Made by a program: the position numbers and the translations under genes. Under the pieces are notes generated by a model. It searched no databases. It was not told where the DNA came from and worked only from the letters and a program-made list of their open reading frames with translations. Below, in pieces: positions 1 to 6,222 of a stretch of 7,180 bases of DNA (positions within the stretch are counted from its first letter, which is position 1; each line of letters opens with the position of its first letter). Origin of the DNA: Pseudomonadota bacterium (GTDB lineage: Bacteria; Pseudomonadota; Gammaproteobacteria; Steroidobacterales; Steroidobacteraceae); the NCBI GenBank assembly GCA_003242495.1, contig QGUO01000176.1:1-7180 (forward strand), given 5' to 3'.

Positions 1-1362
1 GATCTGCGGTCTGCCCTCCCAGACGAGCCGCACGGCCGGCGCGCCGGGCTCCGCGGCAAACTCGCGCGCCATCCACAGATCGCCGACGGCGATCAGCGTC
101 TCACCGGCATAGACCAACGGGATGCGCCCGCGCCACCAGGGCAGCACGTGCGCGGTCTGCAGGAGCTTCTTGAGCTTGCGGCGGTGGGCATGCCCCTGCG
201 GCCGCAGCGCTTCGCCGCCGCCGCGCAGACACACACGCAACTCATCCGGCAGTTTTTCCACGGCCAGGCCGCCGTCGGCGCTTGCCACGGCCGCCAGCCG
301 GCCCGGGCCCGCGGGCAACTGCAGCGGCATGCCCCACCGCCACGACATGGCCGCCGTCGGCAACGGCGGCAAGGCCGGCTCGCAGTAGAGCAGCCCGCGA
401 TGGCGGCGCACCTCCCAACCGTCCCATGCCACGCAGGGATTGCGGTCCTGGGCCGCCGACAACATGTCGTGCTCGAGGGCCGCGAGCTTGCGCGTCGCAG
501 GCGGGCGCGCGCCGCACAGCTTGACCCAATGGCGCAGCAGATTGCGCCGTCGCGCAGGCGACAAGCCGGCGAGCGCCGCCACCCGCAGGCAGCGACCGTC
601 CGCCGCGGTGGCCAGGTCGGTCATGGCGAGCTCATCGACCAGCGCGGCCGCTTCGGCCACGTGCGCCGCCGAACGCGCGGCGGTCCGCGCCCCCACTGGG
701 TGGTGCCTGCGCAGCGCGGGCACCACCCAGTGGCGCAGGTAATTGCGCTCGAAGTGCGCGGCGCGGTTCGAAGGATCCTCGATCCACTCCAGCGCCTGGG
801 CCCGCGCCCAGGCTTCGATCTGCCCGCGTTCCAGGTCGAGCATCGGCCGGATGTGCCAACCGGGACCGAAACGTCTGCACGGGGGCATGGCGGACAATCC
901 GCCGAGGCCGGCGCCGCGCATCAGGGCGAGCAGCACGGTCTCGAGCTGATCGTCGGCATGGTGCGCCGTGAGCAGCGCCTCGCCGGGCGAGAGCATCTCG
1001 CGCAGCGCCTGATAGCGTGCCCGGCGCGCCGCGGCCTGGAGGCCGTCGGCGGTCTTGGCGCCGGGCGCGGTGACGCTGACCCGCTCGATGACGCACGGCA
1101 CGCCCAGGCGCGCGGCGATCGCGGCACAGTGCCGTCCCCAGCGGGCCGAATCCGCCTGCAGCTGATGATCGATGTAGACGGCGCGCAGCGTGTAGCGCGG
1201 ATGGTCGGCCAGCGCCTGCGCCAGGGCATGCAAGAGCACGCTCGAGTCGAGTCCACCGCTGAACGCGATGCACAGCTGCCCCCCCGCCTCCTCGGGTAGC
1301 AGGCCGTCCAGCGCGGCGCAGACTCTGTCAGGAAGGTTCAAGGTCTCCTCTTGCGCGGCCAT
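1..1362 (-). CDS. tilS: tRNA(Ile)-lysidine synthase TilS, C-terminus cut by window edge
   Basis: TilS joins lysine to the wobble cytidine of tRNA-Ile(CAU) using ATP, so that the tRNA reads AUA rather than AUG; it is a cytoplasmic and normally essential enzyme. At least 454 codons are open from the ATG at 1362 to position 1 with no stop, so only the last residues should be missing. The N-terminal PP-loop ATP pyrophosphatase motif SGGLDSS is at residues 35-41. The family motif AHHADDQLET is at residues 133-142. A TilS C-terminal domain is visible at about residues 394-431 (RKLKKLLQTAHVLPWWRGR, then IPLVYAGETLIAVGDLW). The ATG at 1362 is the only start in this frame below the in-frame stop at 1402-1404. 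Its ribosome site is weak (AGG about nine bases upstream). It lies 206 bp downstream of accA on the same strand, a common gamma/betaproteobacterial order. Confidence 0.96.
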   Translation of the reverse strand, partial: MAAQEETLNLPDRVCAALDGLLPEEAGGQLCIAFSGGLDSSVLLHALAQALADHPRYTLRAVYIDHQLQADSARWGRHCAAIAARLGVPCVIERVSVTAPGAKTADGLQAAARRARYQALREMLSPGEALLTAHHADDQLETVLLALMRGAGLGGLSAMPPCRRFGPGWHIRPMLDLERGQIEAWARAQALEWIEDPSNRAAHFERNYLRHWVVPALRRHHPVGARTAARSAAHVAEAAALVDELAMTDLATAADGRCLRVAALAGLSPARRRNLLRHWVKLCGARPPATRKLAALEHDMLSAAQDRNPCVAWDGWEVRRHRGLLYCEPALPPLPTAAMSWRWGMPLQLPAGPGRLAAVASADGGLAVEKLPDELRVCLRGGGEALRPQGHAHRRKLKKLLQTAHVLPWWRGRIPLVYAGETLIAVGDLWMAREFAAEPGAPAVRLVWEGRPQI

Positions 1363-1568
1363 GGCAAGCCTGGCGGAGCCTCGGCAAGACAGCGGAGCCC
1401 GTCATCCGGTTCCGGAGGCACGCCCTGCTCCATGCAACGCGCTCGGGCACCGGGCAGGCCACGCGTCGCCGACCCGCGACGGTCGCCTCGCGCCTCGAAT
1501 CCACCGCCTCCCGCGGCGGATGCAGTCGTGGCTCGCGCGGCCGCTGTCCGCCGCCGCATGCGGCGTGC
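1363..1568. other. accA-tilS intergenic gap
   Basis: This 206-bp stretch separates accA from tilS on the minus strand. I see no convincing gene in it; open frames that cross it are shadows of accA or are rich in Arg, Ala and Gly. It holds a perfect palindrome directly after the accA stop (listed separately) and an 8-bp inverted repeat at 1513-1520 and 1547-1554. It also has a lone GGAAC on the minus strand (1409-1413) without a matching CGTT partner. No clear sigma-70 promoter for tilS was found. Confidence 0.5.
1552..1565 (-). terminator. GC palindrome just after the accA stop, possible hairpin
   Basis: CGCCGCATGCGGCG is a perfect 14-bp palindrome beginning three bases beyond the accA stop codon. 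In RNA it would form a short GC stem with a very tight loop, so pairing of the central bases is unlikely. No T-run follows, so this is not a canonical intrinsic terminator. It may slow polymerase, protect the 3' end of the accA message, or be chance in GC-rich DNA. Confidence 0.3.
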
Positions 1569-2528
1569 TCAAGCCTCGCGGAACACGCCGTAGTTGCGCA
1601 CCCGCTGTTCGCGCTCGGTGAGCACCTGATCGAGCGGCTTGGCCTGCAGCTCCGCCAAGTGACGCACCAACGCCTCCTTCAAGGTATCGGACATCTGCTG
1701 CGGATCGCGATGCGCGCCGCCGAGCGGCTCCTTGATGACTTCGTCGACCACGCCCAGCTTGGCGATGCGCTCGGCGCTCACGCCCATGGCCTCGGCAGCC
1801 AGGTCCTTCTTCTCGGCGCTGCGCCACAGGATGCCCGCGCAGCCTTCGGGTGAGATCACGGAGTAAATGCTGTATTGGAGCATCAGCAGACGATCGCATA
1901 CGCCGATGGCGAGCGCCCCGCCCGAGCCGCCCTCGCCGATGACCACGCTCACGATCGGCACACGCAGCGCCGACATCTCGAACAAGTTGCGCGCGATCGC
2001 TTCGCTCTGACCACGCTCCTCCGCGCCCACGCCCGGATAGGCGCCGGCCGTGTCGATGAAAGTGATGAGCGGCATGCGGAAACGCTCGGCCATGCGCATC
2101 AGCCTGAGCGCCTTGCGGTAGCCCTCGGGCTTGGGCATGCCATAGTTGCGCCGGACGCGCTCCTTGGTGTCACGGCCCTTCTGCTGGCCGATGATCATCA
2201 CCGACTTGCCATCGAGCCGCGCCGGCCCGCCGACGATGGCATGATCGTCGGCGTACATGCGGTCGCCGTGCAGCTCCTGGAAATCGGTGAAGATGGCGCT
2301 CACATAGTCGAGCGTGTAGGGGCGCTGTGGATGGCGCGCGAGCTGCGCAATCTGCCACTGGGTGAGATTGGCGAAAATGCTCGTGGTGAGGGCGCGGCTC
2401 TTGGCGCGCAGACGATTGATCTCCTCACCGATGTTGACCTCGGCATCGCTCGAGACGAATTTCAGTTCGTCGATCTTGGCTTCGAGCTCGGCGATGGGCT
2501 GCTCGAAATCCAGAAAATTCATTGCCAT
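1569..2528 (-). CDS. accA: Acetyl-CoA carboxylase carboxyltransferase subunit alpha
   Basis: AccA pairs with AccD to form the cytoplasmic carboxyltransferase that moves CO2 from biotin on AccB to acetyl-CoA. This makes malonyl-CoA, the committed step of fatty acid synthesis. The protein is 319 aa, the usual length. It opens with MAMNFLDFEQPIAELEAKID, the classic AccA N-terminus. Further hallmarks are HPQRPYTLDYV (66-76), FIDTAGAYPGVGAEERGQSE (157-176), the glycine-rich oxyanion region GEGGSGGALAIG (198-209) and ISPEGCAGILWR (225-236). The start is set at ATG 2528, which matches the family N-terminus; ATG 2522 is also possible, and a TTG at 2546 would add residues foreign to the family. GAGG lies about 12 bases upstream. 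A candidate sigma-70 promoter sits at 2561-2589. dnaE, a frequent upstream neighbour in related genomes, is absent here. Confidence 0.98.
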   Translation of the reverse strand: MAMNFLDFEQPIAELEAKIDELKFVSSDAEVNIGEEINRLRAKSRALTTSIFANLTQWQIAQLARHPQRPYTLDYVSAIFTDFQELHGDRMYADDHAIVGGPARLDGKSVMIIGQQKGRDTKERVRRNYGMPKPEGYRKALRLMRMAERFRMPLITFIDTAGAYPGVGAEERGQSEAIARNLFEMSALRVPIVSVVIGEGGSGGALAIGVCDRLLMLQYSIYSVISPEGCAGILWRSAEKKDLAAEAMGVSAERIAKLGVVDEVIKEPLGGAHRDPQQMSDTLKEALVRHLAELQAKPLDQVLTEREQRVRNYGVFREA

Positions 2529-2560
2529 ACCGCGCAGATTCCTCAATGACGCGAGCGCGG

Positions 2561-2589
2561 AAAATAGCCGCTGCCGGCGCCCAGGGCAA
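2561..2589 (-). promoter_or_regulatory. Candidate sigma-70 promoter for accA
   Basis: On the minus strand TTGCCC (2589-2584) and TATTTT (2566-2561) are separated by 17 bp. Each matches four of six consensus positions. The predicted start, near 2554, gives a leader of roughly 25 nt before ATG 2528. The AT-rich hexamer stands out in very GC-rich surroundings. The match is only moderate. Confidence 0.4.
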
Positions 2590-2789
2590 GGAGGGATCGC
2601 GTGCCCGGCCCCCGGGACGCACCCGGTGCACGCCGGCTGCGGCGCTTGACTTCTCGACTCTGCGGCGCATGACCCGCGACGCGTGGCGCGCCGAGATGCT
2701 CACCCGCAGCGTGCGCAGCGCGCCGCCACGAACACGATACAAGCTGCGCTGCACGGCTCTGCAGGCCGCACGACGTCTGCACGGCCCAC

Positions 2790-2814
2790 GGAACCGGCGC
2801 CCGGCCGGGACGTT
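2790..2814 (+). promoter_or_regulatory. ECF sigma factor-type promoter (GGAAC-N16-CGTT) for the DUF883-type gene
   Basis: GGAAC at 2790-2794 and CGTT at 2811-2814 are separated by exactly 16 bp, the spacing of EcfG-like ECF sigma promoters. The predicted transcription start is near 2821, about 80 nt before the ATG at 2901. The same element, with the same spacer and the same extended left half GGAACCGGC, occurs before the gene at 6310. Caution: GTTCC at 2812-2816 also makes this an inverted repeat with GGAAC, so a dimeric regulator is an alternative reading. Confidence 0.5.
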
Positions 2815-2828
2815 CCTCGGGGGACGCG

Positions 2829-2865
2829 GCGATCGTCCCAGGCTGACCACGCAGCGCGATCGTCC
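2829..2865 (+). repeat. 10-bp direct repeat in the leader of the DUF883-type gene
   Basis: GCGATCGTCC occurs at 2829-2838 and again at 2856-2865, a period of 27 bp. Both copies lie between the predicted ECF transcription start and the ribosome site at 2887. They could be a tandem regulator site or chance in GC-rich DNA. Confidence 0.35.
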
Positions 2866-2900
2866 GGGCCGTGACACTCGTTCGCTGGAGGTCTGACGTC

Positions 2901-3215
2901 ATGATGAGAAGCGGCGATGCAGCGCAGTCAGCCATCGAGGAGCTGCGCAAGAACCTGCAGTCTGTGGTGCGCGATACCGAAGCGCTTCTAAAAGTCACCG
3001 AAGACGTGGATGCCGAGAATATCCAGGAGGCGCGCGACCGTGCGCGGCGCACCTTGCGCGAAGCGATCGACACAGCCTACGACCGTCGATTGCGACGTCG
3101 CATGCGCCAGATGGCACTCAGCACCGGCACCTACGTGCGCGACAATTCCTGGAGCGTGGTCGGTGCGGGCGTCGGTATCGGCCTGCTCGTCGCGATGCTG
3201 ATGCGCCGTCACTGA
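2901..3215 (+). CDS. DUF883 / ElaB-YqjD-type small membrane-anchored protein
   Basis: This 104-aa protein matches the layout of the DUF883 (ElaB/YgaM/YqjD) family. It has a charged, helical N-terminal part (about residues 6-72) and a glycine-rich C-terminal membrane helix (about 84-101, SWSVVGAGVGIGLLVAML) ending in basic MRRH. In E. coli such proteins are tail-anchored in the inner membrane, are made in stationary phase or stress, and bind ribosomes; that role is inferred here from family resemblance. ATG 2901 is chosen because GGAGG at 2887-2891 lies nine bases upstream. A GTG at 2871 would have no such site. An ATG at 2904 directly follows and cannot be excluded. An ECF-type promoter lies at 2790-2814. 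The gene is divergent from accA and convergent with the spermidine synthase-like gene. Confidence 0.85.
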   Translation: MMRSGDAAQSAIEELRKNLQSVVRDTEALLKVTEDVDAENIQEARDRARRTLREAIDTAYDRRLRRRMRQMALSTGTYVRDNSWSVVGAGVGIGLLVAMLMRRH

Positions 3216-3304
3216 AGTGAGCGCCGACCCTGTCCGCAGCGGCGCGGTGCGATCGGCGGCACGACGCCCGAGCGTCCTGCGGGGACGAAGCACTGCGAAG
3301 GATG

Positions 3305-4264
3305 TCATCGCCGGTTGAGCAAGTTCGCCGGCGAGTACTGATCCGTCAGTACGCGCGCGCGCTCGTCCCAGTCGCGGCGCGTCGAGAACAAGCGCAGCAG
3401 CTCGCGCGCATCGATGCCGTAGGTGCGAAATGCCGCGGCGAAGCGCTCGCTGGCTTGTGCGAGCTCGGCGCGCGACGGCAGGGTTCCGAGCGGCGCGATG
3501 ATCACGCGGTTCTCGCGCTTCAGGTTGAAGAACCGGTCGAACACCGCCGCGTAGGTCACCGACTCGTGATCGTACAAGCGGCTCGACGAGAAGGTGTTGG
3601 CCACCAGCACCCCGTCGGGTGTCATGACCGCACGCACCTCGGCGAGGAAGTCACGCGTGAGCAGGTGCTCGGGAATGTATTCGTGATCGAAGGCATCGAG
3701 CATGACCATGTCGTAGCGACGCCCGTCACGCTGCGCGCGCTTGACGAACACGCGCCCGTCCATCGCTGCGACGCGCACACGCTCGCTCTCGGCGAACCCG
3801 AAATGCGATTTCGCCACACGAATCACCGCGGGGTCGATCTCCACCACGTCGATGCGCGCCTCGGGCAGCAGCTGCTCGAGCACGCGCGGCAAGGTGCCGC
3901 CGCCGAGTCCGACGATCAGGATGCGGCGCGGTTCGGGGTGCACGTACAGCGCGCCCAGCATCATGCGCGGATAGTTCATGACGATGCGCTCGGGCCGGCG
4001 CATCTCCATGCAGGTCTGGCGACCGGTGCGGCAGTTCCGCGTGAAGCACATGCAGCGCACGCCATCGGTCTCGTAGACCAGCACCTCGCGATACAGGGAG
4101 CGCTCGGCATGCAACAGCTGCCGCCCGTTGGCCTGCGCATCGGCGAGCGGCACAGCGAACAGTGCCAGCACCCAGGCCGCCAAGCCCACGAGCGCCGTGC
4201 GGCGCGCACGCGGCGTTGCAGGCTCGTAAGCGCCCCCCTTCAGCCTCGGACACTTGTTACTCAT
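3305..4264 (-). CDS. Spermidine synthase-like (SpeE superfamily) protein with N-terminal signal/anchor
   Basis: The 319-aa product has a spermidine synthase Rossmann fold. Visible motifs are GLGGGTLPR (119-127), VEIDPAVI (141-148), AAMDGRVFV (166-174), YDMVMLDAFD (184-193) and the following IPEHLLTRDFL. True spermidine synthases usually have GGGDG in the first motif, and here the Asp is Thr. The GP after the catalytic DxxD region is also absent, so aminopropyl transfer is not assured. Residues 19-43 (basic RARR, a hydrophobic run, then ADA before Gln44) look like a signal peptide or membrane anchor. A cysteine cluster (C71, C73, C78, C85) precedes the fold. The start at 4264 is firm: GGAGG lies seven bases upstream inside the previous gene, and the two frames overlap by eight bases (ATGAGTAA). 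It is co-transcribed with the membrane gene. Confidence 0.88.
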   Translation of the reverse strand: MSNKCPRLKGGAYEPATPRARRTALVGLAAWVLALFAVPLADAQANGRQLLHAERSLYREVLVYETDGVRCMCFTRNCRTGRQTCMEMRRPERIVMNYPRMMLGALYVHPEPRRILIVGLGGGTLPRVLEQLLPEARIDVVEIDPAVIRVAKSHFGFAESERVRVAAMDGRVFVKRAQRDGRRYDMVMLDAFDHEYIPEHLLTRDFLAEVRAVMTPDGVLVANTFSSSRLYDHESVTYAAVFDRFFNLKRENRVIIAPLGTLPSRAELAQASERFAAAFRTYGIDARELLRLFSTRRDWDERARVLTDQYSPANLLNRR

Positions 4265-4853
4265 CGACTTGCCTCCGCGTCAGGCAGGCAGGGATGCCGA
4301 TTGCGAACGACACGGCAACGAGCGCCAACAGGATGTGGTTCACTTCCAGGATGAGCACCAGATAAAACGAGGTGGCCAGGGTACCGGCCGCGCTGCCGAA
4401 GGTCGAAACGAAATAAAGCTGCCCGGCATGCCGCCCCGAAGTGGCCCGATCGCGCACCAGCAGGCGCACGGCATAGGGCGAGATCATGCCCGAGAAGAAG
4501 GTCGGCACGAAGAACAGCGCGCTCGCGGCCAGCAGCGAGCCGTACCGTGGATCGGGCACGGCCAGGGCGATGGTGTCGAGCGCATCCGCGCCGAAAGCCA
4601 GAATCGGCGTCACACTGGCGGCCGCCACCAACAGGATGGCGCCGAGACGTGCCACGCTGGGTCGCACCAGCGACCAGCGCCCGCCCGCGAGATAGCCCAG
4701 CGACAGCGCCAGCATGAACACGGTGATGATGGCTCCCCAGACATAAATGCTGCTGCCGAACGTCGGCGCCATCAGGCGTCCGCCGAGCAGCTCCACCGCC
4801 ATGACGAAAAAGCCGCTCCAGCCGGCCACGAGATACGGAAATACGACGTACAC
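4257..4853 (-). CDS. Six-helix membrane protein, MFS-like half of a split MFS/spermidine synthase pair
   Basis: This 198-aa protein has about six hydrophobic segments (near residues 7-23, 36-57, 70-90, 105-130, 146-169 and 172-190). The stretch SGFFVMAVELLGGRLMAPTFGSS followed by YVWGAIITVFMLALSLGYLAGG closely resembles the N-terminal membrane half of fused MFS/spermidine synthase proteins. In those, the enzyme domain follows in the same chain; here it is a separate, overlapping gene. The start is a GTG at 4853, with GGGAGG nine bases upstream. The stop TAA lies inside the next gene's first codons, a strong sign of translational coupling. Substrate and direction of any transport are unknown. 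A 12-bp direct repeat lies just upstream. Confidence 0.82.
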   Translation of the reverse strand: MYVVFPYLVAGWSGFFVMAVELLGGRLMAPTFGSSIYVWGAIITVFMLALSLGYLAGGRWSLVRPSVARLGAILLVAAASVTPILAFGADALDTIALAVPDPRYGSLLAASALFFVPTFFSGMISPYAVRLLVRDRATSGRHAGQLYFVSTFGSAAGTLATSFYLVLILEVNHILLALVAVSFAIGIPACLTRRQVDE

Positions 4854-4886
4854 GCCCCGCTCCCTCCCAAGCAGCCCGAGAGCTTA

Positions 4887-4915
4887 ACATTGCGCCGCGC
4901 CGCACATTGCGCCGC
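4887..4915. repeat. 12-bp direct repeat between the divergent genes
   Basis: ACATTGCGCCGC occurs exactly at 4887-4898 and 4904-4915, a 17-bp period. The copies start 34 bp upstream of the GTG of the membrane gene (minus strand) and lie about 90 bp before the plus-strand gene at 5007. Tandem copies in a promoter-sized divergent gap could be binding sites for a regulator. No clear -35/-10 pair was found, so this remains a repeat without a known role. Confidence 0.5.
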
Positions 4916-5006
4916 CGCGCGCGGGCTGGGACGGGGGACCATGCCCCGGGAGGGCCGCCGGGGCCTCGGTACTTCCCGCTTGCGCATGCCCCGATGGAGG
5001 TTCACA

Positions 5007-5315
5007 GTGCGCCCGACGCCTGCGCAGACCCCTGACGTGGAACTCACCGACATACACCACGCATTGACGGCCGTTCACGAGACGGTCGGCACGCTCACCT
5101 TCCCGCGCTGCGATCAAGAGGACGTCTACGAGCTGATCAGACGGGTGGAGCTGGAGATCGCCGGCCCTCATCCGGACATGCAGCTCATCGGCACGTTCCT
5201 CAATTCGATTGCGCGCAGTCTCCGCACGCAGCCCGAGGCCCGCGAGGCCTGCCTGCGCATCGAAGACGCCATCGAGCGGGCCGGTTTACCCAGCACGTGG
5301 CAGGCCGGAATCTGA
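5007..5315 (+). CDS. Unrecognised 102-aa soluble protein
   Basis: I do not recognise this protein. It is predicted soluble, with no signal peptide or membrane segment. It appears mostly helical, for example VELTDIHHALTAVHETVG (11-28), DVYELIRRVELEIAG (39-53), MQLIGTFLNSIARSL (58-72) and AREACLRIEDAIERAG (78-93). It has two Cys (35 and 82), not in a metal motif. The GTG at 5007 is preferred because GGAGG at 4996-5000 lies six bases upstream. An in-frame ATG at 4986 would add seven residues but lacks such a site. It is divergent from the spermidine synthase-like pair and convergent with the next gene. Natural-looking composition, in contrast to the Arg-rich noise frames around it, supports a real gene. 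Confidence 0.7.
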   Translation: MRPTPAQTPDVELTDIHHALTAVHETVGTLTFPRCDQEDVYELIRRVELEIAGPHPDMQLIGTFLNSIARSLRTQPEAREACLRIEDAIERAGLPSTWQAGI

Positions 5316-5336
5316 CGTCCTCGCCGGGCGGGGACG
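5316..5336 (+). terminator. Hairpin directly after the stop of the 102-aa gene
   Basis: Bases 5316-5336 fold into a nine-pair stem (one G-U pair) with a CGG loop, starting at the first base after the TGA. No T-run follows, so it is at best a U-tract-less terminator or a 3'-end stabiliser. It lies in the roughly 100-bp gap between two converging genes. Confidence 0.4.
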
Positions 5337-5415
5337 GAGCGACGCGGATCGCGCGGGGGGCCGGCGCGCGCCCGGGGAAACGCCCCCTCCGCAAGCATCC
5401 GGCAGCCGTCGCGCC

Positions 5416-5955
5416 CTAGGGCGAGGCCGGCTCGCCTGCGACCGACAACAACTGAAACTCGTCGCGCACCGTGCCGCGCGCGCGTGGCAAGGGCGGCGCC
5501 CACACGTCCTGGCGAAAGGCGCGCTCCTCGCCGGGCGGTATGGTCACCGAGATCCATTGCTGCCCGCGCCACACCACCACACAGCCGCTGGGATCGAGCG
5601 CCCCTTCGTAGCAGTCGCGCCGGGTCACCTGCAGGGTCACGGACTTGATCGCGGCATCATCGGCGCCGTTGACGACCCGCCCGCTGAGCTCGAAGGGCGC
5701 ACCGCTGCCCGTGAGCGCCAGGTCGCGCAAGAGGACCTCCTCGGTGGGGATGGCGACCCGCGTGCGGGCGGGTGTCACCGGGCTGCCGCGCTCGGGCCCG
5801 GCCGGCCCCGCGTTGCGCTCCTGATCCTGCATCCGCTGCAGCATCGCCCAGCCGAGCAACAGCGCCAGGATGGTGAGGCCCACGATGCCCACCACGCGCA
5901 AGCTCGGCACGGCCAGCGCCAGCACGAGAAACAGAGCGGCAAGAATCCAAAACAC
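5416..5955 (-). CDS. Membrane-anchored protein of unknown function with a C-terminal beta-rich domain
   Basis: The 179-aa product begins with two closely spaced hydrophobic helices (about 2-17 and 21-39, FWILAALFLVLALAVP and VVGIVGLTILALLLGWAML). A charged linker follows (41-65), then a domain that looks beta-rich (about 66-174). That domain includes ELSGRVVNGADDAAIKSVTL, a DC...GC cysteine pair (C115, C125) and VTIPPGEERAF (137-147). Its style resembles extracytoplasmic FxLYD-like sandwich domains, and I recall similar uncharacterised proteobacterial proteins; no function is assigned. The start is uncertain. GTG 5955 puts the first helix at the N-terminus, with GAGGAG about 12 bases upstream. 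GTG 5994 would add 13 residues without a ribosome site. The frame stays open far upstream to 6660, but that part is Arg/Gly-rich and crosses another gene. Confidence 0.75.
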   Translation of the reverse strand: MFWILAALFLVLALAVPSLRVVGIVGLTILALLLGWAMLQRMQDQERNAGPAGPERGSPVTPARTRVAIPTEEVLLRDLALTGSGAPFELSGRVVNGADDAAIKSVTLQVTRRDCYEGALDPSGCVVVWRGQQWISVTIPPGEERAFRQDVWAPPLPRARGTVRDEFQLLSVAGEPASP

Positions 5956-6071
5956 CTTCGATCCGTACTCCTCTTCGTGGCGGGTCGTGCGCACGCATGG
6001 CGCGCACCGCAGCCGCAGCGTCGCCCGCCCGCCGCCACGCCGGACCGTGACGCAGGCCCATGGACGCCGCC

Positions 6072-6109
6072 GGGCCGACCGTAGGCCGTTACGCTCGAGG
6101 CGTCGGCCC
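6072..6109. repeat. Inverted repeat GGGCCGAC / GTCGGCCC with nested stem
   Basis: The 8-bp arms are at 6072-6079 and 6102-6109. Inside, CGTA (6080-6083) pairs with TACG (6090-6093) directly on top of the outer stem, leaving CTCGAGGC as a one-sided bulge. If transcribed toward the 5955 gene it would lie in a long 5' leader; it could also be an operator. Confidence 0.45.
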
Positions 6110-6142
6110 CTCTCCCAAACAGTGAAGGATGCCACGTTGCAG

Positions 6143-6164
6143 GGCTCGAGGGGCAGCTCGAGCC
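6143..6164. repeat. Perfect 8-bp inverted repeat GGCTCGAG-N6-CTCGAGCC
   Basis: The arms at 6143-6150 and 6157-6164 are exact, around a six-base loop GGGCAG. The symmetry suits either a dimeric regulator site or a hairpin. No T-run follows on either strand. It lies about 60 bp upstream of the ECF-type promoter at 6223. Confidence 0.5.
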
Positions 6165-6222
6165 GGCCATCCCGACGGGCATCTCGAAGAGGGCATTTCA
6201 TGAGGGGGCGTCCTCGAGTCCC

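Larger units (their letters stand above)
2529..2900. other. Divergent intergenic region between accA and the DUF883-type gene
   Basis: These 372 bp separate two divergently read genes, and I see no credible gene in them. From left to right they hold a candidate accA promoter (2561-2589) and a possible stem-loop at 2599-2633, made of GCGTGC-CCGG paired with CCGG-GCACGC across one bulged T. Next come an exact ECF-type promoter (2790-2814) and a 10-bp direct repeat GCGATCGTCC (2829-2838 and 2856-2865). The ribosome site GGAGG lies at 2887-2891. Confidence 0.6.

Noticed and set aside
148..1299. 383-codon plus-strand open frame opposite tilS
   Set aside because: It is rich in Arg, Ala, Gly and His with no family motifs, and lies antisense to a gene with clear TilS motifs; long antisense frames are expected at this GC content.
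1393..1413. Third possible ECF promoter upstream of tilS on the minus strand
   Set aside because: GGAACCGG is present (1406-1413), but at the 16-bp spacing the -10 reads CTGT, not CGTT.
1875..2549. 224-codon plus-strand open frame opposite accA
   Set aside because: It is a reverse-frame shadow of accA, which is unmistakable on the minus strand.
2894..2901. TGACGTCA palindrome between ribosome site and start of the DUF883-type gene
   Set aside because: An 8-bp palindrome alone is weak, and its position between the ribosome site and the start codon does not suggest a known operator.
3273..3287. Small hairpin CGTCC-N5-GGACG between the converging genes at 3215 and 3305
   Set aside because: Only five pairs and no T-run on either strand; not distinguishable from chance in GC-rich DNA.
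3302..4354. 350-codon plus-strand open frame opposite the spermidine synthase-like gene
   Set aside because: It has low-complexity composition and no ribosome site, and the minus strand has recognisable motifs.
4254..5006. Long N-terminal extension of the 102-aa gene (353-aa frame)
   Set aside because: It runs antisense to the six-helix membrane gene and has shadow-like composition; GTG 5007 has its own GGAGG site.
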